The notes under the pieces were generated by a model. It was given only the letters and a program-made list of their open reading frames with translations. It ran no database searches and had not been told where the DNA came from. 64,000 nucleotides of DNA from assembly GCF_000227135.1 (NCBI RefSeq), contig NC_018260.1, positions 592,429-656,428 on the forward strand, in the 5' to 3' direction. Below, piece by piece: positions 1 through 10,785 of this stretch (within the stretch, counting starts at the first letter, position 1; each line of letters begins with the position of its first letter). The translations under genes and the position numbers were made by a program. Source of the stretch: Leishmania donovani. Lineage: Eukaryota > Euglenozoa > Kinetoplastea > Trypanosomatida > Trypanosomatidae.

Positions 1-2379
1 CCCCCTTGCCAAGGAGAACTACCACGCACTTACCCCATTCGATGTGTCTGTGCTCATGGTTTTCCGCCCTGCTTGCAGAGCATCTACGCTTGCTGCAAAG
101 AAACAACGTGACACGTCTAACCATCTGGAGAATACACTTCTCACACGCAACACGGAACTGCCGCTAGTCCCCTCTCTGCTCAACACATGAACTCTCTTTT
201 CACGTTCCGCCTCCGTCCTTCCCTCCTTCTGCCTTCTGGTTCGCTGGTGTCCGCGATCGGCGTACCGTCTTCTTTTTTTCGGTCACCCTCATCCCAACGA
301 TTGCTCCCACTCTTTCTTCGCCGCGGGTCTGCTGCTTGATTCGAAACCTCCACCGCCGGGAATCAGCTCTTCCCGCCTTCTCCGTTTTCGCGAACTGCCT
401 TTTCTACCCCCTCCTGAGGGAGAACTCATTCCACATCACTGTCTCCTTGTGTTTCTGCGTTCTCTACCCATCACTCAGCTGTGTGCCCGGTGCGCCTCTT
501 TCGGTTTTGCAATCGGCTATCTCTTTCCCTCTCCCATTCGGGTTCATTTCCCTCGGCGCTTCCTTTTCGTGGTCGTACGCCTCTCCATCTGAGTGCTGCC
601 CTTGTCGTTGTCGTCGTGTGTGTGTGTGTGTGTGTTCTGTTATTGTGCAAGCGTGGTGAGCGCCGATTATTTCCTCTTCCTGCTCTTCCTCTTCCCCTCC
701 TTTCTCTTTTTCTGAAATCGTCTTTTTGGTCTAATACGCCGTGTTTCTGGGGCCCGCCTGCCCGCCCTCCGCCCCTCTCGTTCTCTCTGCTTCCAGTCCT
801 TTCTCCTCCCTCCTGATTATTTCCCTCGACAACCGTGTGAGTTCGCGCGTGTGAGCGAGTCTGTTCATAGAAAAACTGTCACCAGTGCTGCTCTTCCTGC
901 TCTCGCTCTCTTTGTTTTCTTTTTTGTTGTTTCTCTCGAAGTCGCTAATAGCCTGGTCGCCCATACAACTCCAGCTGCAGCACTTCCCTCTCTTAGGAGG
1001 GGTCGCTTGACAAATCGCGCCCTTCTCGGTACTTTGGCACCGCAGCACCTCTCAACCTCCGTGTCATCGTCGGGTGTGTTTGCGTGTGTTGTTGTCTCCC
1101 TCGTGCTTCACCTGCATACGACAGTCAAAAAGAGGCATATCTTCTCGCTTCTCTCTTTTTCTTTATATTCCAGCCGGTCTGATTTTCCGTTCCTCCCTCC
1201 CCAATCCCCCCCCTCCCCACTTACTCTCCTGGTTTGATTGCGGCCTCTGCTTCTCTTTCCGTGCTGTGTGCGTGTGCGTGTGTGCGGTTGCGTTTTCTAA
1301 AACACCTTCTCCATCATCCATCTCGGAAGCAAGAACCGAACAAAAGCGGAAGCGGCAGTGCGCCTTACTTTTCCTTTGCTTTTTCGCTTGTTCTGATTCG
1401 GCTTGTTACTGTAGTGGTGGTTTGGTTTAGTTTGGTTTTTGCGGGTGTACTCTATCAGTTCCACGTTGTGTAAGCAACGCCAAGCACACCAACTTCGCAT
1501 TTGTGAGCTCGTCTGCGTCGGATAAAGAGGTTCCGCCTGTTTTTCTCTTGCTGCTATCACTCATTCTTTATTTCGCTGCCTCCCTCTGCTCGCTGCTTCT
1601 CTTTTCCTTCTTGGTCGATCAGAGCCGTTTCGCGTTGTCTCTTTTCGGTGCTCCTCCTGCGGTTCTCATCTTCCGGCGTGTGTGTGTGTGTTTATGTTTT
1701 TCGTTTTTGTTTTTGCTGCAGCCCGGCTCACTCTTCTCTCTTCTCAGTACTCGCACCTCCTCCGCGACAGCTGGTGCACCTTTGTTTTCATAGTTTTTTT
1801 TTCTTATCTACGTGCTTGGCCAGTAAGACCGCGCTCTAGGCACTCACACGCTTACTCCCGCTCTGTTTGTTTGTTTGCGAGCCATCTTCTCGTCAACTCT
1901 CCCTGGCTCCCTTCCCCTGCTCGTGACGTCCTCGACGTCGTTTCTCTTTGCCCCAGTTTTCAGCCATCTCCGCCTCGTTCCCGTTTGTGCCCTCCTGCCC
2001 ACACCCAGCTAGACACCATAAGGGAGCGAATTTCCTCTTTTGAGGGCCACGCACGCGCGTGCATACCTGCACCTCACCATCCACCGCCATACACACAGGT
2101 GTGCTCCTCCCCCTTCCTCCTTCCTCCCTCCCTCCCTCCCCTCCTTCATCACTTGCGGTCTCGTTTGTAGCGATTCACTGAGCGCCTTTACTTTATTTGC
2201 TTTCTTCTTCGTTTTCTCTTTTGTGGGCCTTGCTCTCTGCGTGCTCGTGCCTTATCCCCGCGCCGTTCCCTCTTGCTCGCGCTCCGTCTTTGGACCTCCA
2301 CACACTCAAACGAGAGCCACAGCCGCCTCTAGTGCCCCTCCCCCTCCTCTCTCTCCCTATCCTTGCTCGTTTACTCCCC
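1..2379. other. Intergenic region upstream of the RRM gene
   Basis: No convincing gene is seen. The sequence is strongly pyrimidine-rich on the + strand, with repeated TG runs (for example around 618-635 and 1681-1691). The frames open here are low-complexity Ser/Leu/Phe/Cys translations of CT and TG repeats on +, or Arg/Lys/Glu-rich on -, and are not gene-like. It probably holds the 3' UTR of a gene left of the window plus the 5' UTR and trans-splice region of the RRM gene. Confidence 0.7.
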
Positions 2380-2766
2380 ATGACAGTCAACAACAGCAAC
2401 AACAACGGCGAGAGGCTGGGCAGTGGCACGGCTCGCCTGTTCGTTGGTCAGCTGAACTTTGACGCCACCGAGCATGATCTCCGCCAGATCTTCTCCTTTT
2501 ATGGCCACGTCATTCACACGAATGTGCTGCGCGATGCGGACGGCAAGAGCACCGGCAGCGGCTTCGTCACGTTCCGCGTCACAGACGAGGCGGACTTCGC
2601 TATCATGTCCATGCACGATCGCTACAACATGGGCCGGGAGAAGCCGCTGCAAGTCTCCTACTGCCGCCGCAGCGAGCGCATCTCGCCTTTTGGGTACGAA
2701 CACGCAATGAAACTGCGGGAGAAGAACACCACGAACCCGCCACCACCGCAGCCGACGTCATCGTGA
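2380..2766 (+). CDS. Small single-RRM RNA-binding protein
   Basis: A 128-residue protein that is essentially one RNA-recognition motif. RNP2 is LFVGQL at residues 20-25 and RNP1 is TGSGFVTF at 58-65, with a beta-alpha-beta layout between them. A short Asn-rich N-terminus precedes the domain and a Pro-rich tail ends the protein. Small one-RRM proteins are abundant in trypanosomatids and usually control mRNA stability or translation by binding 3' UTRs; that role is inferred here. RNP1 position 3, normally an RNA-stacking Phe or Tyr, is Ser60, and position 1, normally Arg or Lys, is Thr58, so RNA contact probably relies on RNP2 and flanks. ATG at 2380 is the first Met in the open frame. The very long gene-free region downstream fits the long 3' UTRs typical of RNA-binding-protein mRNAs. 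Confidence 0.93.
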   Translation: MTVNNSNNNGERLGSGTARLFVGQLNFDATEHDLRQIFSFYGHVIHTNVLRDADGKSTGSGFVTFRVTDEADFAIMSMHDRYNMGREKPLQVSYCRRSERISPFGYEHAMKLREKNTTNPPPPQPTSS

Positions 2767-4421
2767 GCGCAGAACGCGTGCGAAAACTATGTGAAACCGA
2801 AAGAATAGCGAGAAAGGCGAAAGGGCAGGTGAGCGGGTGCGGCTGAAAAAAAAAAGAGAAACGCAGATAGCGTGCCCAAGCACCCGCTGCGCTCGCAAAG
2901 CTGTCAAGGCAAGGATTGAGAATCTCGCGCTCGTGCAAGCGCTTCCAGCAGATGTGACGTCTTGCCGTGTGCCTTTCTATGTGCACCTCCGGGTCGGCTG
3001 CTGAACGGAAACGCGTCTAGAGAGAGCAGATCCCAAGTACTCTATATCCTTCACGTCTTCTCGAGAACATGTGCGAGGGCCACGCGCACGCACAAGCACA
3101 CATATTCAGATGGAAGCCCTGTAGCACAGAAAGAAGAGAAAATGAAGCCAAGCTGTGCATCAACAGCCATGGAGAAGACCGCGTTGGCAGAAGTGCTGCT
3201 CGTGTGTGTATGTGTGTGTGAGGGAAGTGAGCACTTTCAGCCCCTCTCTAGGCCCCACCGTAATAAACTATTGCGCCTCCTCATCTCTCTTCATTCTCTG
3301 CAGCTATCTCGCTTTCCTCTCTTCTCTTTTCTGTGCTTCATTGCCTCAGTCAGAGCTTGTGTGTCCCCCTCCCCCTCTGTCCCCCTTTCCGTCATTCACG
3401 TCCATCGCTCGTATTTTTTTTCGTTGCTCTCGTTCATCTGCGTGGTGGTGGTGCGCTTAGTGACCCTCGTGTTTGCCTCCTTTCGTTTTGTTTTGTTTTT
3501 GGTGTCCACTTTTCATGGAAGGTCACGAGAGTTAAGGCACTGCATCCACATGCACGCCCTCGCAATGCAGCACGTGGGACTGAGCGAGTGAGAGTTTCCT
3601 TTTTGTTGTTTTTCGATGCGTGTGCCGGTGTGTATTCGACGTCTTGAAGATATAGGGGGTTAGGATTACTTTTTTCCTCGTCTGCACCGCCAGCGTACAA
3701 GGCAGGGAGGCTGACGTTAGCCTTTTACTGTGTGTGAGCGTGTGAGTGTGTAACCCCATGCAGGACCAAAACAGAAAACATCCTTTTTTTTCTCTACTTT
3801 TTCGCTCTCCTATGAAGAAAAGGGAGTCGTTTGTGAAGATGAAGGGCTGTTGCGCACATGTAGGCGTCTGCTTATCTGCTTCCTTTTTTCTGCTGCTGGT
3901 ACAGAAGACCAGAAGAACGAACATAGCCATCTTTTATTCAACCTCGTCTGCCCATCCCCCCCCCCCTGCATCACTCTCTCTCTCTCTTGATGCTCCCATC
4001 GCCCATCACAACCACCACGAATGCGTTTCAGCTTGTTGTCTTTTTCCTTTAGTCTTGCTCTCGGTCCCCCTCCGTCCTCCTCATTGGGCAGCGGCACACA
4101 CACACACACGAGCACGCGCACATACGCCTCTCTCTTGTCTCTTCTTTATTAGTGCGTGTTGAAGGCTGCCGCTGCACAGCAGTCAGCACCACTCTTGTCT
4201 CCTATCGTAAAGGTCCCTTCAATGCAATATGAGCTCGGTACATGCGTCAGCTTCCCTGCGATTTTTTCTTCTGCAGTGCGTGTGTGTGTGTGTGCTCTCT
4301 TATCTTCGACGTGGATTTCCTTTTTCTCTTTTTTGCCTCTTCCTTTACGTATGTGTGTGTGTGTTGCATTTTCGTTGTTTGTCCGCTCTCATGTCTGCGC
4401 AGTCTTGAGTTGGTGTCCCAG

Positions 4422-4455
<34 letters not shown>

Positions 4456-6989
4456 ATGTCGCCTCCCTCTGACCAACTCGCAGTCTGTCCGCCCTTTATC
4501 GCGTATGTTTGCAACGCTTCCTTTTTTGTGTATGTGCATGTGCGTGTAAACTGCAGATACAACCGCCTTTGGTAAGTCACTGCCAGACAGGTGCACACAT
4601 GAATGGGCAAAAAGATGAGGGACGCGAAAAGCTGCAGCGGTTCTACACGCAGAAGAGCAGCGACGCACCGAAAAACGATACAAAGGTGAGGCAGATGTGT
4701 GGGTAGCAAATTTTTTAAAAGGGAGGAAAAGACAAGTGCGCTGTAACACCGCTTCTAAATACATTTGCGCCTGCCTCAAAATATTTTGCTTATCCTGCTT
4801 TCAGCTTCTCCAGCTGTGAACCGCTTTTCCGCCCCCTCTCACCACCACCACCGCCACCATCTCCTCAGCACTGAACGTAAGACATCGTTTTTCGTCTGGT
4901 AATTTTCTTTCGTTTTCGTTTTGTGTGTGTGTGTGTGTGTTATTGTTTTTACTCGTCAGCGCCTGCCCCCCCCCCTCGCCTCTCCCCCTCCTCTCTCAAG
5001 CCACACACACCTTGCCCACCCAAGCCCGCAAGCGCAGCCTTCCTCTCTTTTGCCCCACTTTGTGTTTGCGCTGCTTTGCTCCCTATCTCTGTTTCCTCAT
5101 CTTCGCCGTGAGGTCGTCCGAGTGCGAAGACGACGGGAAAAGCGCATGTATCGTGTAGGAGCCTCGAATAAGAGGAGCACGCACACAGACGCACGCGCGC
5201 GAAACGGGAAAAGGGGACGGAAAAAGGAGAAGCATGCCTGTCGAATAGCATGTGTGGCCCCACGGATGTGTGTGTGTGTGTGGTCTTCTGCCTTCCGTCA
5301 CACTTCACAGCGAAATACAAGCCATTTAGTTTTTTGTTGTTGTTTCTTTGTTTCTTTGAGTTTGAGATCTGCCTTCTCTCTTTTTTTCTGGCGTGCAACA
5401 GCACTGCACCAAAACCACTGTTGTTGGTGGTGGCCCGTGTGCATGACTGTGTCGGAAGGCGTGTGCATATCCCTTTATAACAATATCCGAGAAGCGGAGA
5501 CCCGGGCCGATGACTGCGAAGACAGAGCCACGTTCGCGGAAGCGAAGAGGGCGACACAGTCAGAGAGCAAGACGAAACGACAGGGACGACGGCGTGCGCA
5601 AAGTTGTGCGAGTGGAGGAGGGAGGGAGAGTTGATACGATCCACATGGGCGTGCCTACTCCCTCTCTCTCTTTCACTCTCGAGTTCTTCGCTTCACCTCT
5701 CCCGCCCTTTCTCCCTTTTTCTTCTCTACGCCTTGCTTGCGCTATTACCTGCCTGCTAACGTGTTGTGACCGTCGTTGTGTGCTGCCCGGATTTGCTCTC
5801 CGTTCTTCACTGCAGCTGTCTCGGACGTTCCTCCTCTCTCGAGCGCAGTATCTTCCAAGCTCGTCGCACACGTTCAAGGAAAAGAAGAGGCACCGCCACG
5901 CACACGCACACGAATACACACCTCTGCACTACCTCAGGCGGTTGTTTTTTTTTTCGGGGGGAGGTATCGGGGGACGTACAGCTTCGCGGCTGGTCATGTC
6001 TCTTGCCCTCTCGATGGCCGGGCTCCATCCGTGGACCCCTACCTGTTTAGTTGTGCTCTCCTGTCTTTTTTTCGCTTGTTTTCCTGCCCCTTCATCTCTG
6101 TCTCTCTCTCTCTGAGCTCGTGGACGGCACTTCGCTCGAGCACAGCAACACATGAACTCGTCTCCGCTTTTCCCATTTAATCTATTTTTTTTTTGATCTC
6201 TCTTGCTCGCCTCCTGCTTTTTTTTCTCGTTTCTTCTCTGCCGGTGTTATGTCCGAATGCTGTGGTCACTGCTGTTATCTACGGTGTGTAATGAGTACGT
6301 GTGCTTTAAGCTCAAAACTCTCGTGTTTTTTATTGATGTTTGTGTGTTGTGGATCTTTCGGTAGCTGTGTATCTTTCTCCGTCTCATTCACCTGCTAACG
6401 TCACTGCACATGCCCCTACCCCGCCACGTCATTAAGTGTGCCCCCGCGCGCTACCCTCTTACACTTTTTTCTATTCAACGAAGTCGTCTCTGTATCGATT
6501 GTGGCGCATATAAGGGTGCTTGTGTGAATGCAAGTGCAGAATTTCAGCTATGGCAGGCACTTCTTCAATGACCGCGCGCGAAACGAAAAATGTCGATGTT
6601 AAAAAAATGGCAAGTATTCGCCGCCTCGCTCCTCTCCTCGCTAGTCGCCCTCGTCTAACCTGGAGCTTGCGGGAGGAGAGCGTTCTCGACCATCAGACAC
6701 CGTTCGAGTATCCTGGTGTGGGAGGCTGAGTATGTGTCTGTGCTTGATAGTGAACGCGAGGTTTCGCTCATTAACGGAGTTTTTTGCTCGCCTGGCACGA
6801 AAGGGCGGGCTACTTTCCGCAACCGGCCACGCATACGCAAACAGGTCCCCTTCGCAGGAGCTGCCTATCATGCCCCTCTGTCTTCTCCTTTGCGTATCTC
6901 TGTCCCACCCACCACCCCCTTCCTCCTTCCAGCCGCCGGAGAAGCAGCAGTCCAAAACAGGACGAGAAACGCTGGCGAGAAACAAAGGA
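2767..6989. other. Gene-poor region, probable long 3' UTR of the RRM gene
   Basis: No supported gene. The region has alternating purine- and pyrimidine-rich stretches and many TG/CA tracts, including (TG)16 at 4423-4454. Open frames of 130-240 codons (for example 4921-5634 and 5510-6115) translate to repeat-driven Cys-Val, Ser-Leu or His-Thr strings. Around 6550-6720 a short frame starting MAGTSSMTARE appears slightly more gene-like but ends after about 59 residues with no recognised domain. It may be an upstream part of the decayed gene that follows. Confidence 0.6.
4423..4454. repeat. (TG)16 microsatellite
   Basis: Uninterrupted TG dinucleotide run in the spacer downstream of the RRM gene. 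Such tracts are common in Leishmania intergenic DNA and are likely length-polymorphic. Confidence 0.95.
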
Positions 6990-7651
6990 AGACATTTTTT
7001 CCAGCCCTCTCGACCAGCCCATGTAGAGATGATGCGCCCAAGCGATCATTCAGTTGGCGCCAGCAACAGCAGTTAGCCCGCCAACACCTTCATTCGCCCA
7101 TCCGTGCGACCGGCGGTCTCCTATGAGCCACTGTACCGTGCCGATGCTTACGACTTCATAAAATAGAAGCCATCCACGGTCTCGCACGTCAGCGCGCTTG
7201 CGTCGCCGGATCTGATGCGGCGCTCCGTCTCAGCTGCCCCTTTCTCCCCACCCCCACCCTCATACGCATCGTCGGGAACGCAGTCACAGCAGTACGTCGC
7301 CCTGAGCGCGCCATCACCCATCACAGCGGCTGCGCTGGCGCCACCGTCAAAGCCCCTTGCGGCGCCACCGCCACAGCTCTAGCTTCATCGGAGAGCTGTT
7401 CAGCGAACCCCTTCGTATCTGGTAGAATACCAGCACCTGGACAGCAGCAGCAGCCAGGAAACGGCGATGAAGATACGGACAGCCTAAAGCATCCGTAGTA
7501 AATCCGGTGGCTCGGCAACGGCAAGTTGCCCCGAGGTGGGAGCGGCGCATGTATCACAACACTACCTTCTGCCTTGGCCACATCTTGCGAGAGGTGCATG
7601 GGCGAGAACCGTGGGTGGGGTGGTGGGGACATGCCGGCAAAAGCGGCCTAG
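6990..7651 (+). pseudogene. Probable decayed protein-coding gene with in-frame TAGs and frameshifts
   Basis: In one + frame the DNA reads as ordinary, mixed-composition protein from about 6990 to 7484, but is broken by three TAG codons at 7074, 7164 and 7380 and ends at TAA 7485. Between the breaks are protein-like segments such as FIRPSVRPAVSYEPLYRADA (before 7164) and a Ser/Pro/Ala/Gln-rich part containing GTQSQQYVALSAPSPITAAA (before 7380). After 7380 gene-like sequence moves to other frames (SSFIGELFSEPLRIW, then PAPGQQQQPGNGDEDTDSLK), and a last open piece ends at TAG 7649-7651. Composition differs from the CT/TG-rich DNA on both sides. The family is not recognised; the Pro/Gln/Ser-rich part resembles C-terminal regions of trypanosomatid RNA-binding proteins, so a decayed neighbour of the RRM gene is one possibility. 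It could also be chance low-stop sequence. Confidence 0.42.
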
Positions 7652-10600
7652 GAAGTGTGTAGCGAGGTAAGGGGGGAAGAGACCGATGAAGCACGGATCG
7701 GCGGTGAGGCACACGAAGGAGGGATGCAAAGAAGCACGCATCGTGGAGGTGACTGGTCTGCGTGTGTCCCCTGCGCCAGGTTGTCAGCTGGCTGCATGTG
7801 TGTTCGGTATGCACTGGGAAAAATTGGCGCTCGCGGCTCGTGTGTGCGCACGTGACACCAGTCGCTCACCCATCACCTCTCGTGCTCGACCGTGGTATTT
7901 CTGCGAATGCGGCAGGCGAGAACGGAATTGTGCGGAGTGCAGTGGAGGGTTGCGCTGTTGTGCATGAGATCCTTGGAATCGATGATTTCTCATAATCATG
8001 ATCAGGGTGCATTCGTGTGTGTGTGTGTGTGCAAGCACTGCTGCCAACAGGTGTTGAAGTCGTTGTATGTGCAGGGGAGCATGCTGAGGAGGCGGTGTGT
8101 CATCTTCCTGATGACGTTGATGTGTGTGTGTTGATTGGGGAAGGTGAAGGTCGGCGGGCAGACGCGGAAAGGGGTATACTGCGGCGGGCTCCACACCCCC
8201 TCCCCCCACCCCTCGTTCCCTTGCACATGCCCCTCTTTGCTCCTAGCACGGGTGACAGAGGGCAACAAAGAAAGCATTCGCATGGTTTTTCCATGTCCAC
8301 CACATGCACCTGGAGAAATGCCGAGCAGCATAGCAAGACGGGAAACAGACGACGAGACGCAGTGTTTCTGAGTGGTCCCTTTTTCCCGCCATGACGCGCT
8401 TGTGGACATGGAAAAGGAAAGAAGTGTTATCTGTGCGCGTATGTGTTCGGTTGACTGCTCTGGTCTCCATGAAGCTCGCCTGCAGTGCAACGTTATCAAC
8501 CTATAAGCAGTCCTTTCTATGCATCCCTCTCTCAATTTCCACCACCTACTTCTGCGTCTTCTCTTGCCTGTCGGTCGATGCCACATTGCACGCACCTTTC
8601 TCGCACATGCACACACACGCCTCACGCACCCCTCCCTCCCCCTTCTACTCATACTCTCATCAAATACCCACCCACCCCCTCCGGTCTGTCTGACTACAAC
8701 GAAACGCACACGTGCGCACATACAACGAAAAAAGGTAAGAAGGGATGCTTTGTGTGTGTGAGTGTGTAGCTACGTAGTGCATTTCACCTACCCCCCCCAC
8801 CTCACCCTTCACGCGTGCGCTGTCCTGCTGCGTGTGTGTGTGAGAGCGTTTGTTATGGGGGGTACTTGTTTTGTCCCCTTTCCTGTTCGTCTTCCTGTCA
8901 CTGGAATTGGTGTTGATGTGTCCTGTGTGTGTGTGTGGCCAACATTTGAGAAAGCAAAAACGATATACATCAACTTGGTGCACGTGTCTGCGCGCCGCTG
9001 TCTGTGTGTAGTCCTTCCGCTCCTCCTCTTCTTGGGCTACTCAGCGGCGTTTCTACTTCTTTTCAACCCTTTCGTTCTCCCTCGCCCCCCCCCTCCGCGC
9101 TTCACGCACGTTCTCTGTCTTTTGTTTTGGCTGTTTTTTCGAATTTGTAAAGGCACTTTGGTTGTCTTTGCGAGGTCGTTCTCTCTCTCTCGCCGCGTTT
9201 GTGCCTCGTGTGTGGTGTATGAACGCTGAGTGTGACCCTCCTGTTGCCTTCTTGATCTCTCGCTTTTAGCCTTTTCTTCTTGTTTTTTTTTTTTTGGTAC
9301 GGCGCTTCTCCCCTCCCCCTTCCTTCCAGCCTCAGCGAAGCTCACACACACGCGCACACACGGCGTCTGCTGCATTGTCTTTGTCCCGCCTTCCTTCCAC
9401 TCTCGCTCTTTCCCTTCTTTAGCTTCGTCTGGTCTCATTCGTTGCTTCTTTGCGTTTTGCTCTCTCCCTCTTTCATTTCCTGTTGTGTGTCTTCCTTCCA
9501 CTCTTCCCCCTCCCCTCCGTCTACGTCTCCTCCACACAAGCGCGCACACCTGTTATCATTCAGTGTTGGCCCGCCCTTCTTCGACGTCGATCTTCCCACA
9601 CACACCGCTCCGCGGCAACCGCCTCCATCATAGCAGAGGCTGTCCTCGGGTAGGCTCGGAAGCAAGTCAGCCTACTTTTCTTTCTCCTTGTACCTGTTTG
9701 TTTTCCCGTCTTTGCACCTTTCTTTTTTTGTTTGTTTCCTGTTGTCGTCTTCGTTTGTGTTGTGTACTGTTTCGCCCGTGTTGCACCGTCGCAATAGTGG
9801 AGTAGGGATCGTTTTTTTTTGTTTGTTTTCATTCGTTGTTTCTTCTTTTTCTCAATAGTGTGGTCCTTGTCAGGCTACGCGTTTCTCTATCTGGTGCGGT
9901 GATACGCCCTTCTGTGCGCACTCGCGTTACATGTTGGTCGCCGTTTTTTTTTTGTTTGTTTTGTTTTCGTTTTCGTTTTGATTTGCTTTTTTTCGCCTTG
10001 TGTGTTGTGTGACTTTCTTGTCTGTCACGGCCGGCGACTCCCACTCTGTATCCACTCCGCTTCTGCTTCGTTCTTCTTTGGTGTACGTGCAGTACCCGCT
10101 CGCCCTTCGCCTCTTCCTTCCTTTTGCTCTCTGCTTCTGGCACATCAGAGAGGAGGACGAACGCCGATCCGCAGCAGAAGAGAGCGAGCCAGTCAGAGGT
10201 CTACGGCACATCAACGAACACAAAGAACAAATTTCAAGCAGCCCCTATATCCCTGTTTTACTTGGGACGCTGTATTTTCGACCCAATCGCGCCCTTTACA
10301 GGGGGGGACCATCTAGCCCCTACCCCTGACTCTCCTCTTGGCTCTCTCTCTCTGGTTCGGTATCTCTCTGCTTGTTGTTGACAGGGACCAGTCACGCCCT
10401 GCAGTACCTACCAACACCAGCGTGCGACGCTTCGCTCTTCTTTCTTTTTGTCCTTCTTCTGTTCACTAAAATTTTTTATCCGAGTTTGAATAGGCGTGCG
10501 CCCTCTTCCCTTTCTCATCGCCGCCTATACAGAACTCGAACGCCTTCGTGGAGGACCGCTCGCAGAGAAGGTTTGAGGTGTCGGTGTCGTGGTTGCTTTT

Positions 10601-10785
10601 GTCGAGGCAGCACCTCATCTGTCTCCCTCTCTTTTTTACTCTTACGCCTGCACGGTATTGTCAGTGACGCCACGCGCGACAGAGCTGCGCCATCACGGAC
10701 TGGTCATCTCCTACCCTGCAAGATCAACACTCGAATAGAAACAAAAAAGGAAGCAACTGTTTCGTTCTCTCAACGCAGCATCGCC
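7652..10785. other. Intergenic region before the giant CHAT gene
   Basis: No supported gene. Up to about 8750 the sequence is mixed, with TG/CA tracts; after that it becomes strongly T/C-rich with TTTG and TCTT tracts. The frame of the next gene stays open back to 10372 but contains no ATG before 10786, so that extension was excluded. Confidence 0.65.
10383..10384 (+). promoter_or_regulatory. Candidate spliced-leader acceptor AG for the CHAT gene
   Basis: A long T/C tract (about 10327-10375) is followed by this AG. There is no ATG between it and 10786, so use of this acceptor gives a 5' UTR of about 400 nt with the chosen start as first ATG. Other AGs downstream (for example after the T-rich tract near 10437-10480) are alternatives. 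Confidence 0.4.

Noticed and set aside
4921..5634. 237-codon plus frame
   Set aside because: It starts from a TTG in a TG repeat, has repeat-derived composition and no recognisable domain.
10372..10785. N-terminal extension of the CHAT protein
   Set aside because: Open but without ATG; sequence is T/C-rich 5' UTR.
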